Origin: Prochlorococcus marinus str. MIT 0917
GTDB taxonomy: Bacteria; Cyanobacteriota; Cyanobacteriia; PCC-6307; Cyanobiaceae
DNA length: 64,000 bases
NCBI RefSeq assembly: GCF_027359575.1
Contig: NZ_CP114784.1
Coordinates: forward strand, 62,001-126,000
Reading direction: 5' to 3'
Shown here: in pieces, positions 9,512-18,657 of the stretch
How the letters are laid out: each line of letters begins with the position of its first letter
Position numbering within the stretch: position 1 is the stretch's first letter
The notes under the pieces: model-generated
Database searches by the model: none
What the model saw: only the letters and a program-made list of their open reading frames with translations
Told to the model about the DNA's origin: nothing
Translations under genes and position numbers: made by a program

Positions 9512-10897
9512 ATGAGTCTGCCTTTTTTAGGTTTAGAAGACCTATATAAAACCAATGCAATCCCAACATTAGTCCTCTCATTGGGTTTGCTTGGAATTAT
9601 AGGGATTCTTTTAACCCTTGGTAGAAGATTGGATTCTGCGATGAAGTTGGAAAGATTTGGTATTCCAATAGCCCTTTTAGTAGGAGCATTAGGTTTTTTA
9701 ATTGGTCCTTATGGACCTTTTTCATTATTACCAGAAAGGGTTCTGGATACCTGGATGCAATTACCAACTCCATTGCTTACTTTAGTCTTTGCAACCTTAA
9801 TGCTTGGAAGACCTATTCCAAGAGTTAGTGTTTTATGGAAACCAGTAGCCTCACAGGCATTGTTGGGACTTTTACTTGGCTTTGGTCAATATGTTGTCGG
9901 AGGTATAATTGTGTTGTCATTTCTACTTCCTTATCTAGGAGTAGACCCACTAATGGGATGCATTATTGAAGTTGGCTTTGAAGGAGGACATGGAGCTGCA
10001 GCAATAATGGGAGAAAGTTTTAGGAAGTTAGGCTTTCCTGAAGGATTAGACCTCGGATTTGCAATGGCAACTGTAGGGCTACTTGCGTCTACTTTGTTAG
10101 GGAGTGGACTAGTTGTTATGGGTAGATTTTTTGGATGGCTAGTACCTGCTGAACAAGACATTGATGATGATTTAAATGACATTGAGTTGGAATTTAAACC
10201 AATTGAACAACTTAAATTGCTTTTATATAATTTTGCTTTAGCAGGACTAGCAGTGTTGGTTGGCATCTTTTTACTATATTTTTTAAGGCTATCTTCTACA
10301 TATTTGGGAGAAATAAGTAAGCAAGTGATATTAGCTTTCCCGGTATTTCCTTTGGCTTTAATGGGATCATTTTTTATAAGATTTTTCTTAGAAAAAACTG
10401 GAAATACAAAATTAGTCTCATCACTTTTTCAGCGTGAAATTGGCATACTTTCAACAGATTTACTTATCATTACCGCCATGGCAGGATTAAATTTACCGTT
10501 ATTGATTAACTATTGGATCCCTATTACTATTTTAGCCATTGGTGGATTGATTTGGAATCTTGCTGGGATGTTGATTTTTTCTAGGATATTTTTTAGAGAA
10601 GAGTGGTTTGAAAGAGCAATAGCAGAGTTTGGAAATTCAACTGGAGTTGCAGCTAGTGGACTATTACTTTTGAGATTGGCTGATCCTAGAAATTCTACTA
10701 ATACCCTACCTGTGTTTTCTATAAAGCAATTATTTCTTCAACCACTTCTTTCTGGAGGCCTAATTACTGTAATAGCTCCTTTGTTTATTAGTAATTTTGG
10801 GCTTAAAGGGTGGACAGAATTTTGTGGATTAATTTCATTGTCTTTATGCGTAATCGCAATATCTTTGCAGTCAAAATATACAAAAGCATCAGCATGA
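9512..10897 (+). CDS. gltS: GltS-type sodium/glutamate symporter family protein
   Basis: A 461-residue polytopic membrane protein of the ESS (GltS) family. It has about 11-12 hydrophobic segments in two halves, and each half has a glycine-rich re-entrant-like motif. The first half shows VGFEGGHGAAAIMGESF (about residue 155), which corresponds to the GGHGTA motif of GltS; the second shows EFGNSTGVAASGLLLLRLADP. An acidic linker (DIDDDLNDIELEF) separates the halves. Glutamate as substrate is inferred from the family only. Confidence 0.8.
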   Translation: MSLPFLGLEDLYKTNAIPTLVLSLGLLGIIGILLTLGRRLDSAMKLERFGIPIALLVGALGFLIGPYGPFSLLPERVLDTWMQLPTPLLTLVFATLMLGRPIPRVSVLWKPVASQALLGLLLGFGQYVVGGIIVLSFLLPYLGVDPLMGCIIEVGFEGGHGAAAIMGESFRKLGFPEGLDLGFAMATVGLLASTLLGSGLVVMGRFFGWLVPAEQDIDDDLNDIELEFKPIEQLKLLLYNFALAGLAVLVGIFLLYFLRLSSTYLGEISKQVILAFPVFPLALMGSFFIRFFLEKTGNTKLVSSLFQREIGILSTDLLIITAMAGLNLPLLINYWIPITILAIGGLIWNLAGMLIFSRIFFREEWFERAIAEFGNSTGVAASGLLLLRLADPRNSTNTLPVFSIKQLFLQPLLSGGLITVIAPLFISNFGLKGWTEFCGLISLSLCVIAISLQSKYTKASA

Positions 10898-10968
10898 CAA
10901 TTAATATACTCAACTAAAGTTATAATTTGTATAAATATTAGTTTTAATAAATTATTTACCTTCTTTAT

Positions 10969-11226
10969 ATGAACCGACAAATTTACAAAGATATACCTCC
11001 TCAAGAATTAAAAGAAAAATGGTTTAAAAGTCATCTACTTGGAAAAGAGATTGAATTAAGAGAGCTCTATGAGTTGCCACAGGATCAGTTGGATTTAGTC
11101 ATGGCAGAGACTGCAGAGTTTAGGAGCGATATAGGAAATAGAGATAGAAATCTAGGTAAATTTTGTACGGCTGGTTATTTTTTAGAGTTATCAAGAATAA
11201 TTGACAAAAGAAGGGCTTCAGAATGA
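10969..11226 (+). CDS. Conserved small protein, unknown function
   Basis: An 85-residue, charged, mostly helical protein with no membrane segment. It contains a DLVMAETAEFRSDIGNRDRNLGKF stretch that looks conserved in character. Its end overlaps the convergent GST gene by nine bases. I recognise no domain. Confidence 0.6.
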   Translation: MNRQIYKDIPPQELKEKWFKSHLLGKEIELRELYELPQDQLDLVMAETAEFRSDIGNRDRNLGKFCTAGYFLELSRIIDKRRASE

Positions 11227-11913
11227 TTCACTTCCTGTCTTTCCGAAAAATATAGGCTCATTTAGCTTGCTCCAGGGTTCAAACTTTTTCATAACTATTG
11301 GATACTTTTTATGAGTAAAAAAATAATTTAACCAACTTCGTAAATATTTTATTTCATTGTTTTGATCAAACTTTTTTATGTCCGCTATTCTAAATTGCCT
11401 GACAAATGGCCAGACAGCCCAATCAGCTAACGTTTCTTTTGCATCAACAAGAAATAGAGGTTTACCTTTGTTTGAAAATTCTTTTAATCTGTTATTTAAA
11501 GATAAAAGTATTTTCATGCAGGCATCATGATGAGTTGCTGACTCTTCAAAATTGAATCTAGATGCATATTTAAACCGATCCAAATGATATTTGAATACTG
11601 TATCATTTGTTTCTATAAGGCTAAATATTTCTTTTGAATTCTCATTATTATTATTAATATTACCAAATAATTCATCCCTATTTGATTTTTTAATACTCCA
11701 TATCATTATTTCTAAGCTCTCATCAATTACTTTATTTAAACTAGTCTTTAATACAGGTACAGTTGCTTTTTTAGAAATTTGAATTAGTTCAATAGGCTTG
11801 TTCTTTAGTTCGACCTCTCTCAATTCCACTACCTGATTCGTATTTAATAAAGCCCATCTAGCTCTGATTGCGTAAGGACATCGTCTAAAGCTATATAAAA
11901 TATTGTGCTTCAT
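11218..11913 (-). CDS. Glutathione S-transferase-like protein
   Basis: A 231-residue protein with an N-terminal thioredoxin-fold domain. SFRRCPYAIRARWAL places a Cys-Pro-Tyr motif at residues 12-14, and the glutathione-binding cis-Pro and Glu-Ser segment appear as ATVPVL and DESLEIM. The helical C-terminal domain contains KPLFLVDAKETLADWAVWPFVRQF, typical of omega/beta-like GSTs. Probably a cytosolic thiol transferase or dehydroascorbate-reductase-like enzyme; the substrate is not deducible. Confidence 0.8.
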   Translation of the reverse strand: MKHNILYSFRRCPYAIRARWALLNTNQVVELREVELKNKPIELIQISKKATVPVLKTSLNKVIDESLEIMIWSIKKSNRDELFGNINNNNENSKEIFSLIETNDTVFKYHLDRFKYASRFNFEESATHHDACMKILLSLNNRLKEFSNKGKPLFLVDAKETLADWAVWPFVRQFRIADIKKFDQNNEIKYLRSWLNYFFTHKKYPIVMKKFEPWSKLNEPIFFGKTGSESF

Positions 11914-12099
11914 AATTTTACTGTTAAAATCATCATGCGTCCTATGCCTTGATATGATTAGTCAATCTTATAAATCGTAAATAGAATATGCTTCACAAGT
12001 ATATCCTTTATGATTTTCTTTGGAAATTATATTTTACTATAAAAATATAATCCATTATTTTTATATTCCAAACTCTTTATTTCTCAAGAAAATTAAATT

Positions 12100-12660
12100 A
12101 TGTCAGGATTTGTTTATTTAATGAAAAATGGTGATTTATATAAACTCGGATGTACCACTAATTTGAAAAGTGAGGCTAGTAAAATGAAACCAGGGGAAAT
12201 AATTTCTTCTTTCAAAACCAATGACCCCAAATCTTTTGAGGTAAGATTGCTAAGGCTTTATAAGAAAAAAAGAATCCCAGATACGAATTACTTTCGTTTA
12301 TCTGAATCAGAAGTTAATAATTGTAAAAAACATTTAGAGGGCAAAAGTAATTTCCCAAAAAGCTTAAACGATGAGTTAAGAATAGGACTGAATGGATCTT
12401 TGCTTTTTGCGGCTATAACTTTTTTGATTTCATTCTTTATTAATAAGATGCTAATACTTAGTTTATCCCTTTCAATATTTTTTTCCTCTCTACCTATGTG
12501 GACACTTGCAATAATTGGTAGTTTTGGAGGTTATGACACTGATGATCTTGCACTTTTTTCGACAGTTTCTAACAGATTAAAAGGCCTTTCTATTGGCATT
12601 TCTATGATTTCGGTTTCATATGTTCTATATACTTTTTCTCGCCTTTCTATTCCCTTTTAA
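12100..12660 (+). CDS. GIY-YIG/T5orf172-like N-terminus fused to membrane helices
   Basis: A 186-residue protein. Residues 1-80 look like a minimal GIY-YIG domain of the T5orf172 kind: the first strands are GFVYLMKNG and LYKLGCTTNL, followed by a helix and SFEVRLLRLYKKKRI. The usual arginine after the second motif is not evident, so the domain may be catalytically inactive. Residues about 98-118, 120-142 and 160-180 are hydrophobic and should form two or three membrane helices. The combination would tether a nuclease-like domain to a membrane. Family assignment is by motif only. Confidence 0.6.
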   Translation: MSGFVYLMKNGDLYKLGCTTNLKSEASKMKPGEIISSFKTNDPKSFEVRLLRLYKKKRIPDTNYFRLSESEVNNCKKHLEGKSNFPKSLNDELRIGLNGSLLFAAITFLISFFINKMLILSLSLSIFFSSLPMWTLAIIGSFGGYDTDDLALFSTVSNRLKGLSIGISMISVSYVLYTFSRLSIPF

Positions 12661-12756
12661 TCTATACAATTATTTTTTATTTCTATACATATAATTTATA
12701 ACTTCTTGCTTGATTATCAAATTATAGCTATAAGTATATTTAATAGGTAATAACCT

Positions 12757-13020
12757 TTGGCAAGTATGAACATTTCTGAGTATCTTCAATTCTTAGAACC
12801 AATACAAGAACAGCTTGATAAGGTTTATTCAATAGCTTCTTTGGCTCTTACGGTTTTGGTTTGTTTGTGGCTTTTTAACTTTATTGTTGGTCTCATACAA
12901 AGAACGTATTCAGTGGGTAAAGCTATAGGAAGTTTTTATAGAAATTATTTTCACAAATATCTCCGTAAGGCAATTCTGGGAGTATTGAATACATTTAAGA
13001 AAACTACTAATCCTATTTAA
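12757..13020 (+). CDS. Small single-pass membrane protein
   Basis: An 87-residue protein. It has a short amphipathic N-terminus, one strong hydrophobic helix (SLALTVLVCLWLFNFIVGLI, about residues 28-47), and a basic C-terminal tail suggesting an N-out/C-in topology. TTG 12757 is preceded by AGGT at good spacing; ATG 12766 is the alternative. Unknown function. Confidence 0.55.
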   Translation: MASMNISEYLQFLEPIQEQLDKVYSIASLALTVLVCLWLFNFIVGLIQRTYSVGKAIGSFYRNYFHKYLRKAILGVLNTFKKTTNPI

Positions 13021-13038
13021 TAAATAATTCCTTTTCTT

Positions 13039-13752
13039 CTAAATGGTTGTTTCGAGTTGACAATTGAGTGTAATTTCAAAAGGAACTGAACTGTTTGGTA
13101 AATCAAGTAAATTTGTACAAATACTTGCAATATCATTTGTCTGTATCATATCTTTTTTGGGAAAATTATTTATTTCTTTTGCCATGTCTGTATTTACCCA
13201 GCCTGGGCAAATAGCTGTCACTCTAATACCATTTTCCCATCCTTCATTTCTCATGGTTTGACATAAGCTCATTAAAGCGAACTTACTCATTGAATAGCTT
13301 GCTAAGTTACCTTTTGATCGTTTCCCACTCATTGATACCAATACAATAATTCGTGCTGAATTACTTAGGGATAAATACTTCCAAGAATATTTTGTTAATA
13401 TCCATGGCCCCATCACATTGACTTTCCAAATATCTTCAATATCTTTCATTTCATTATCATTAAATAATAAATTTGTTCTTTTGAATATCCCAGCACAATG
13501 AATAATAGTATCAATATTTTTAAAAGATTTGACTGTTTTCTCTACCCATTCCTTTGATGAATTTTGATCAGTGGCATCATAAGTGTGTACCAAAAAAGTA
13601 TCTGAATTGTTTAATTTTGGATCTAAGGCTGTATTGATTAAATCTTCTTTTTTTCTTACTCCTAGGCTTAACGAATGTCCTTCTTTCAGTAATTTTAATG
13701 CGATCGCTTTTCCTATCCCTCTACTTGCTCCACTTATAAGGATTTTTCTCAT
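13039..13752 (-). CDS. Short-chain dehydrogenase/reductase
   Basis: A 237-residue classical SDR. It has the nucleotide-binding SGASRGIGKAIAL at the N-terminus, HCAGIF (the NAG-like motif), and the catalytic Ser with Tyr-x3-Lys in LASYSMSKFAL (about residue 158), followed by CPGWVNTDM. Its start overlaps the stop of the upstream lycopene cyclase gene by four bases (ATGA type), so the two are very likely cotranscribed and translationally coupled. A role in pigment or lipid metabolism is suggested only by this coupling. Confidence 0.9.
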   Translation of the reverse strand: MRKILISGASRGIGKAIALKLLKEGHSLSLGVRKKEDLINTALDPKLNNSDTFLVHTYDATDQNSSKEWVEKTVKSFKNIDTIIHCAGIFKRTNLLFNDNEMKDIEDIWKVNVMGPWILTKYSWKYLSLSNSARIIVLVSMSGKRSKGNLASYSMSKFALMSLCQTMRNEGWENGIRVTAICPGWVNTDMAKEINNFPKKDMIQTNDIASICTNLLDLPNSSVPFEITLNCQLETTI

Positions 13753-15035
13753 TTATTACTAACTATTAATGCTTTAAATAATAAATTTAATTCTCTACCA
13801 TGCATATTCATTAAGCCTTGTTTGATAGTCCAGGGTGATTTTCTAAACATCTTCCACATTGCAGATATTAGTTCTTTAAGGCTAAGGGTATTTGTAAGGA
13901 ATCCATACCATTGTTTGTTAGGTAAACTAAAGAATTCTATAAAAAATCCTCTTAGCAACTTCTCTTCAAACCGCATCAATTTTTCTAAACCAAATTTATA
14001 AATAGCTTGTTTTCTTCTAAGTTCTGATGGCCATAAGGTTTGCCAACCTTGCTTTGCTAATAAAGCTGAGGATGCTTTGGGGTCTTTCATTGCCAATGCA
14101 AGGGCTTTGGCAACTTTAGGAGCTCTTCTTAAAAGGCTGCCAACCATGTATCCCGATGCGGGATGAACCATCCCAGCAGAACCGCCAAATCCAAGCACTG
14201 GTTGCGTTAGGTCAGGGATAGGCATGTTCATTGGCAGATATGAACCATGCTCTTCATGTTCAAGACTTTTTATTTCTAAACCCCGAGTCTCCAATCTTTT
14301 TTCCAGTCTTCTTTTTAACTCATCAAGAGAGACTGGAGGAAATAGCCCTAATGATGTTTCTTCTAAGAAAAACTTTCCATTTCCCATGTCCATAGCGTAT
14401 AAAAATGTTGGAGCTTCTTTTCTCTCCTCTGGATTCAAGTGGTCGCAACGATAATCCATTAAAACAAATTGATCTTTCTCGACAGGGGGTGCGTTGAACT
14501 CACCCACGATCCCATAACAAGTTTGAACGGCTACAGGCCCTTGGTTCTGGGACTTAATAAAAACAGGTTTGTAGCCAGTTGCGTCAATTACCACGCGAGC
14601 ATTAAGTTCCTTTCCGTTAGATGTTTTAACTGTGCTTATTAATTGATTTGTTTCTAAATTGATTGCTGATCCTTTGTGCCACTCTATTTCAGCCTTATTG
14701 CATTGCTCTAACCAATAAGCTTGTAATTTGTTTTTATCAAAAAGCCCATAATCTCTATTATGTTTTGTCACTTCATTCTTTTTAGAAGTTGGATCTTTGT
14801 CTCCCTCACCAAAATAACTAATGGTGTTTACCCATCTATGTTCAAGCAAATGACTTAGACCAAGCTCGTCAACCTCTTCCCCCCAAATCCCATAAGTGAA
14901 GGGCCAAGGTTCATCTGGCGATTGCTCCGACAAGATTTCAACATTTAAGTTTTCAATCGCTAATGCTGCCGCTATTGATAAAGCGCCTGGGCCTGAGCCT
15001 AGTACTAGAGCATCTTTTAATGCACTAGTGCTCAT
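13749..15035 (-). CDS. crtL: Lycopene cyclase, CrtL type (probably beta)
   Basis: FAD/NAD(P)H-dependent cyclase that closes ionone rings on lycopene, giving carotenoids for the antenna. It is 428 residues, with an N-terminal dinucleotide-binding GSGPGALSIA. EPWPFTYGIWGEEVDELGL matches the WPxxYGxW motif of plant/cyanobacterial cyclases, a DATG segment is near residue 150, and GFGGSAGMVHPASGYMV is near residue 280. That last block is closer to the beta-cyclase form (GGTAGMVHPSTGYMV) than to the epsilon form, so beta activity is favoured. Prochlorococcus also has a second CrtL that makes epsilon rings, and the distinction here is by motif only. Confidence 0.88.
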   Translation of the reverse strand: MSTSALKDALVLGSGPGALSIAAALAIENLNVEILSEQSPDEPWPFTYGIWGEEVDELGLSHLLEHRWVNTISYFGEGDKDPTSKKNEVTKHNRDYGLFDKNKLQAYWLEQCNKAEIEWHKGSAINLETNQLISTVKTSNGKELNARVVIDATGYKPVFIKSQNQGPVAVQTCYGIVGEFNAPPVEKDQFVLMDYRCDHLNPEERKEAPTFLYAMDMGNGKFFLEETSLGLFPPVSLDELKRRLEKRLETRGLEIKSLEHEEHGSYLPMNMPIPDLTQPVLGFGGSAGMVHPASGYMVGSLLRRAPKVAKALALAMKDPKASSALLAKQGWQTLWPSELRRKQAIYKFGLEKLMRFEEKLLRGFFIEFFSLPNKQWYGFLTNTLSLKELISAMWKMFRKSPWTIKQGLMNMHGRELNLLFKALIVSNK

Positions 15036-15332
15036 GGCTCCCCTTTAGAAAAATCGCTATTTCCTTTTACTTGGAGTCGAAAATTGGGATTTGATTTCTT
15101 AAAATAAAAATTAGTTATTTGACTTTCTCCTTGGAGTACCACTTTAAACACCCATGCCTATAGAATCAACAATAGCTCGTGATGGCATTAACAATGAATT
15201 GTATTAATGTTTTTTATCAACTTAATGATTTTATTTCATTTTTAAAATGTATGAAGAGTTTTTGATTGAAAATTCAAATAATAAACAATTTTATTAAATT
15301 CCAAAATCATTTAATATTTAAATTAAACATTT

Positions 15333-16355
15333 ATGAATGAAAAAGCAAATACTTTAATAAAAGAAAAACCTCTGACTATTTTTATAACAGGTGGTACGTC
15401 AGGTATAGGTTATGAAGCAGTTTTAAAATTAATTTCTCTTGGTCATAATATAATTTTACCTTGTAAAAATATTTCTAGAGCGAATGAAGTATTGTCTAAT
15501 ATATTTAACCAATCTCCAGTTAAATTATCTAATAAAGGTGAGGTTTATACTCCTATAATGGATCTTTCTGATTTGAAAAGCATTGATTCTCTATGTGCTG
15601 AACTTAAAATTAAATGTGTGAATATCGATGTTTTAATTTTGAATGCTGGTCTGCAATATACAGGCTCAAAAAAACCTAGAATGTCAATGCAGGGGATTGA
15701 ATTAACTTTTGCAGTCAATCATTTATCACATTTCTATCTTACACAAAAGATTTTACCTTTAATAGATAAGAAAAATGATCCGAAAATAATTATTACTTCA
15801 TCAGAAGTTCATAATCCTAATAGTGGTGGAGGTAAAGTAGGAGCAAAGGCAAGCTTGGGAAATTTAAAAGGATTAGAATTTGGTGCAGGTTTTGAAATGA
15901 TTGATGGAAATAAATTTAATGCTGATAAAGCATATAAAGATAGTAAATTATGTAATATTCTTTTTGCAAGAAAGTTAAGTGATATTTTGGTGAGCAAGAA
16001 ATTATCAATACCAGTTATTGCATGGGCTCCAGGCTTGGTTATCTCTCGAGATAACCAAGGATTTTTTAGATACAGCAGAAAATACAATGAATTAGGACAA
16101 ATATTATTTGCTTTTTTAGCTAGAGATATTTTAAGAATAACCACATCAAATAAAAATGCAGGTTTACTTCTAAGCAATCTAGCTTGCTTATGTATATATA
16201 GAATACCTGGATTCAATTACTATAGTAATAAAATTATTTCATTAGGAAAATTTATTTTTGAAAAGACTGATATCAGTAATGATGCCCAAAGAGGAGATTT
16301 AGCAGATAATTTATGGGATCTATCTCAATCTCTAATAGATAAGATACATAGATAA
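15333..16355 (+). CDS. Short-chain dehydrogenase, retinol-dehydrogenase-like
   Basis: A 340-residue extended SDR resembling the retinol-dehydrogenase/protochlorophyllide-reductase branch. It shows FITGGTSGIGYEAVLKL at the N-terminus, LILNAGL, VNHLSHFYLTQKIL, and Tyr-x3-Lys in AYKDSKLCNILFA (about residue 205). About 60 residues at the C-terminus extend beyond the core. It is AT-rich, more so than the crtL unit. The substrate is unknown. It ends seven bases before the convergent mscS gene. Confidence 0.85.
   Translation: MNEKANTLIKEKPLTIFITGGTSGIGYEAVLKLISLGHNIILPCKNISRANEVLSNIFNQSPVKLSNKGEVYTPIMDLSDLKSIDSLCAELKIKCVNIDVLILNAGLQYTGSKKPRMSMQGIELTFAVNHLSHFYLTQKILPLIDKKNDPKIIITSSEVHNPNSGGGKVGAKASLGNLKGLEFGAGFEMIDGNKFNADKAYKDSKLCNILFARKLSDILVSKKLSIPVIAWAPGLVISRDNQGFFRYSRKYNELGQILFAFLARDILRITTSNKNAGLLLSNLACLCIYRIPGFNYYSNKIISLGKFIFEKTDISNDAQRGDLADNLWDLSQSLIDKIHR
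16034..16059. repeat. Intragenic 12-bp inverted repeat
   Basis: The arms CTTGGTTATCTC and GAGATAACCAAG are separated by only two bases, inside the SDR coding sequence. It would form a stable hairpin in the message. Exact complementarity was checked by eye. Confidence 0.8.
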
Positions 16356-16362
16356 AGTTCTC

Positions 16363-17379
16363 TTATTTATTGACATGAATTGTTTGAGTTGGATATGCGA
16401 AGTTAATATTTTCCTTTTGGAACTTCTTCATTATTTCTAGATTAATTTCCTGTTGCGCTGACATTGCCTGAAGATAATCACTTGTAGGAATGTAATAGAC
16501 AAGTTCAAAATCAAGACTACTATTTGCGAATTCGATAAAATGACATCGGTCGAAGATCGCATTTTCAGTTTTATCAACGATGTTTTTTATCATCATAGGT
16601 ATGCTTTTTGTTTGTTCATATGTGGTTTCATAGACCACCCCTAATTTATGAACCAGTCTTCTTTTCTTCATCTCAGCATAATTTGAGATTACTCCATTTG
16701 TGAGTCTGCTATTGCTCATCACTATTGCTTCACCGTTAATACTTCTTAGGCGTGTGGATCTGACGCCTACGCTCTCAACCTTTGCCCAGATACCATCAAT
16801 ATGAATGAATTGTCCACTTTGAAATGGTTTGTCTAAGAGGATCGTTATGTATTCGAAGAACTCTTGAACTGGTTCCTTTAAGGCAAGTCCAGCTCCTATA
16901 CCTCCTGCACTTAAAAGAGCCCAAATGGCTGCCATTTGGACACCCATATTTTGAAGGTAAAAAATAACTCCCAGGCTCCAAACAGATGCTCCAACCATTG
17001 GACTAAGTGAACGAATCATCTCACTAATAGATTGATCATTGATTTTGCTTGCCCATCTTTGTATTATTTTCAAAAATACTCTATTTACAAATCTTACAAT
17101 ATAAATAAGGCATAAAAACTTACTAATACCAATAAATGTCTTATCTACTATTCCACCAATTAGTAAGACTTTCCATGCAACTATGAAACTTAAGATAAAC
17201 CCTAAAGGTTTAATAGTTTCAATTAAAAGAGTAGCTATATAGTCATCAGTTTTGCTTTGTGTCGCAAAGGTTATTTTCCTTAAAACCTTTTTTAAGATTT
17301 TTGGACTCACCAAGGAAATAATGCAACCTATGCTAAAAGTAAGTAATGAAATAATTATGTTTTTAAAAAAATCATCCAT
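16363..17379 (-). CDS. MscS-family mechanosensitive channel
   Basis: A 338-residue membrane protein with four or so N-terminal hydrophobic segments. A pore-lining helix rich in Ala and Gly (AIWALLSAGGIGAGLALKEPVQEFF, about 145-169) is the hallmark of MscS, followed by the beta domain (SGQFIHIDGIWAKVESVGVRSTRLRS) and a mixed C-terminal cage domain. Its likely role is release of solutes on hypo-osmotic shock at the plasma membrane. Confidence 0.9.
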   Translation of the reverse strand: MDDFFKNIIISLLTFSIGCIISLVSPKILKKVLRKITFATQSKTDDYIATLLIETIKPLGFILSFIVAWKVLLIGGIVDKTFIGISKFLCLIYIVRFVNRVFLKIIQRWASKINDQSISEMIRSLSPMVGASVWSLGVIFYLQNMGVQMAAIWALLSAGGIGAGLALKEPVQEFFEYITILLDKPFQSGQFIHIDGIWAKVESVGVRSTRLRSINGEAIVMSNSRLTNGVISNYAEMKKRRLVHKLGVVYETTYEQTKSIPMMIKNIVDKTENAIFDRCHFIEFANSSLDFELVYYIPTSDYLQAMSAQQEINLEIMKKFQKENINFAYPTQTIHVNK

Positions 17380-17444
17380 GATGTCAGATTACTTTTCTTC
17401 AGACTGCCTGAAAAAAATCATTTGTCTATATATTTTCTAATTAT

Positions 17445-18047
17445 TTAATTTGAAAATGAATTTTTTAAAATTTTACTAAGCTCCCTAAATTCTTCTCTAT
17501 TAGCGGTCTTACATAATTCACATATTAGACTTTCAGTCGTGGATGCAACTGCACCAGATAATATAAGCCTTAAAAAAGCAGTATCATTATCTATTTCATT
17601 TCTACTTCCAATAGCATCTTTTGGGATTAGTATGTTAAACCCTTTTTGTAAAAGATCAATCGATGTCTGAAGAATACATATATGACTCTCAATTCCACAA
17701 ACTATTATATTTTTAAAATTATATTCATTTATATAATTTATAAAGTTCTTATTCTTACTACAACTAAATTCCATTTTTTCAAATTTAGCATATTCATTAT
17801 TGTCTGTAATTGATTTTAGTGTCTTCCCAAGTTTCAATGGATTTTGTTCCGATATAGCGATACGAACATTAAGCAATTTACATGTATCAATAAGCTTTTT
17901 TATGTTAAATATTAAAAGTTGATTATCTTTAATATTGTTTATAAGCTTTTGTTGAACATCTACTATAAGTAGTAATGTTTCATTCTCTACTAATATATTA
18001 TTATATACATTTATTGGGGTGAGACTTTTTTTAAAAAATGAATCCAT
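17445..18047 (-). CDS. Isochorismatase-like cysteine hydrolase
   Basis: A 200-residue protein of the isochorismatase-like hydrolase superfamily. The catalytic Asp lies in LLLIVDVQQKLI (about residue 30). A presumed catalytic Lys is in the middle, and the nucleophilic Cys is in VCGIESHICILQT (about residue 127), preceded by the expected Gly-Ile-Glu. It resembles the YcaC/nicotinamidase-like group. The substrate is not predictable. Confidence 0.82.
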   Translation of the reverse strand: MDSFFKKSLTPINVYNNILVENETLLLIVDVQQKLINNIKDNQLLIFNIKKLIDTCKLLNVRIAISEQNPLKLGKTLKSITDNNEYAKFEKMEFSCSKNKNFINYINEYNFKNIIVCGIESHICILQTSIDLLQKGFNILIPKDAIGSRNEIDNDTAFLRLILSGAVASTTESLICELCKTANREEFRELSKILKNSFSN

Positions 18048-18188
18048 TTTAGAGCTTCTTTTTGTTTGTTTAAATATAAATCATCTAATAAACTTAGACA
18101 TCATTCCTATAGAAAGCACTCTGAAGCCCCTTCCCTTTGTTGCAGGCTGTTCTCATTACGCTAGACTATTGAGAAAATAAAGCTGATA

Positions 18189-18647
18189 TTGATTTCTCCT
18201 TCCTCCTATCGTACCCATCCTTCTCCTCTTGAGTCTGGTCTCCGTTCAGATGGAAAAAGAATGACCCCTCAAAGGAAAAAGGTTCTTTCTTTGTTTGAAG
18301 AGATTGGCTCTGGAATCCATCTCAGCGCGGAGGAGGTGCATTCCAAATTGACAATTTCTGGGGAGAAGGTTTCTCTTGCGACTATTTACAGAACCTTAAG
18401 ACTCTTGGTCAAGATGACATTCCTTAATGAACTTGATTTAAGTGAGGGAGGGAATAGGTTCGAATTGCTTAGTCATGATCATCCAGATCATCATCATTTG
18501 ATTTGTATTCGCTGTGGTAGAACAGAAGAGTTTGAAAATAAAGATGTTATTAATGCTGGTACATCAGCCGCTAAAAAATTCGGATTTAAATTATTGGAGT
18601 CATCGTTAAACGTAAGAGCATTATGTCCTATGTGTCTTAACAAATAA
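18189..18647 (+). CDS. Fur-family metal-dependent repressor
   Basis: A 152-residue regulator. It has an N-terminal winged helix (MTPQRKKVLSLFEE then VSLATIYRTLRLL, the recognition helix) and a dimerisation/metal domain. The domain has a histidine cluster HDHPDHHHLICIRCG (about 97-112) and paired CxxC motifs (CIRC and CPMC) for the structural zinc. The cyanobacterial family comprises Fur, Zur and PerR, and the sequence alone does not decide between them. The start is TTG 18189; ATG 18258 would remove part of the N-terminus. Confidence 0.9.
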   Translation: MISPSSYRTHPSPLESGLRSDGKRMTPQRKKVLSLFEEIGSGIHLSAEEVHSKLTISGEKVSLATIYRTLRLLVKMTFLNELDLSEGGNRFELLSHDHPDHHHLICIRCGRTEEFENKDVINAGTSAAKKFGFKLLESSLNVRALCPMCLNK

Positions 18648-18657
18648 TCCTTGTTTT

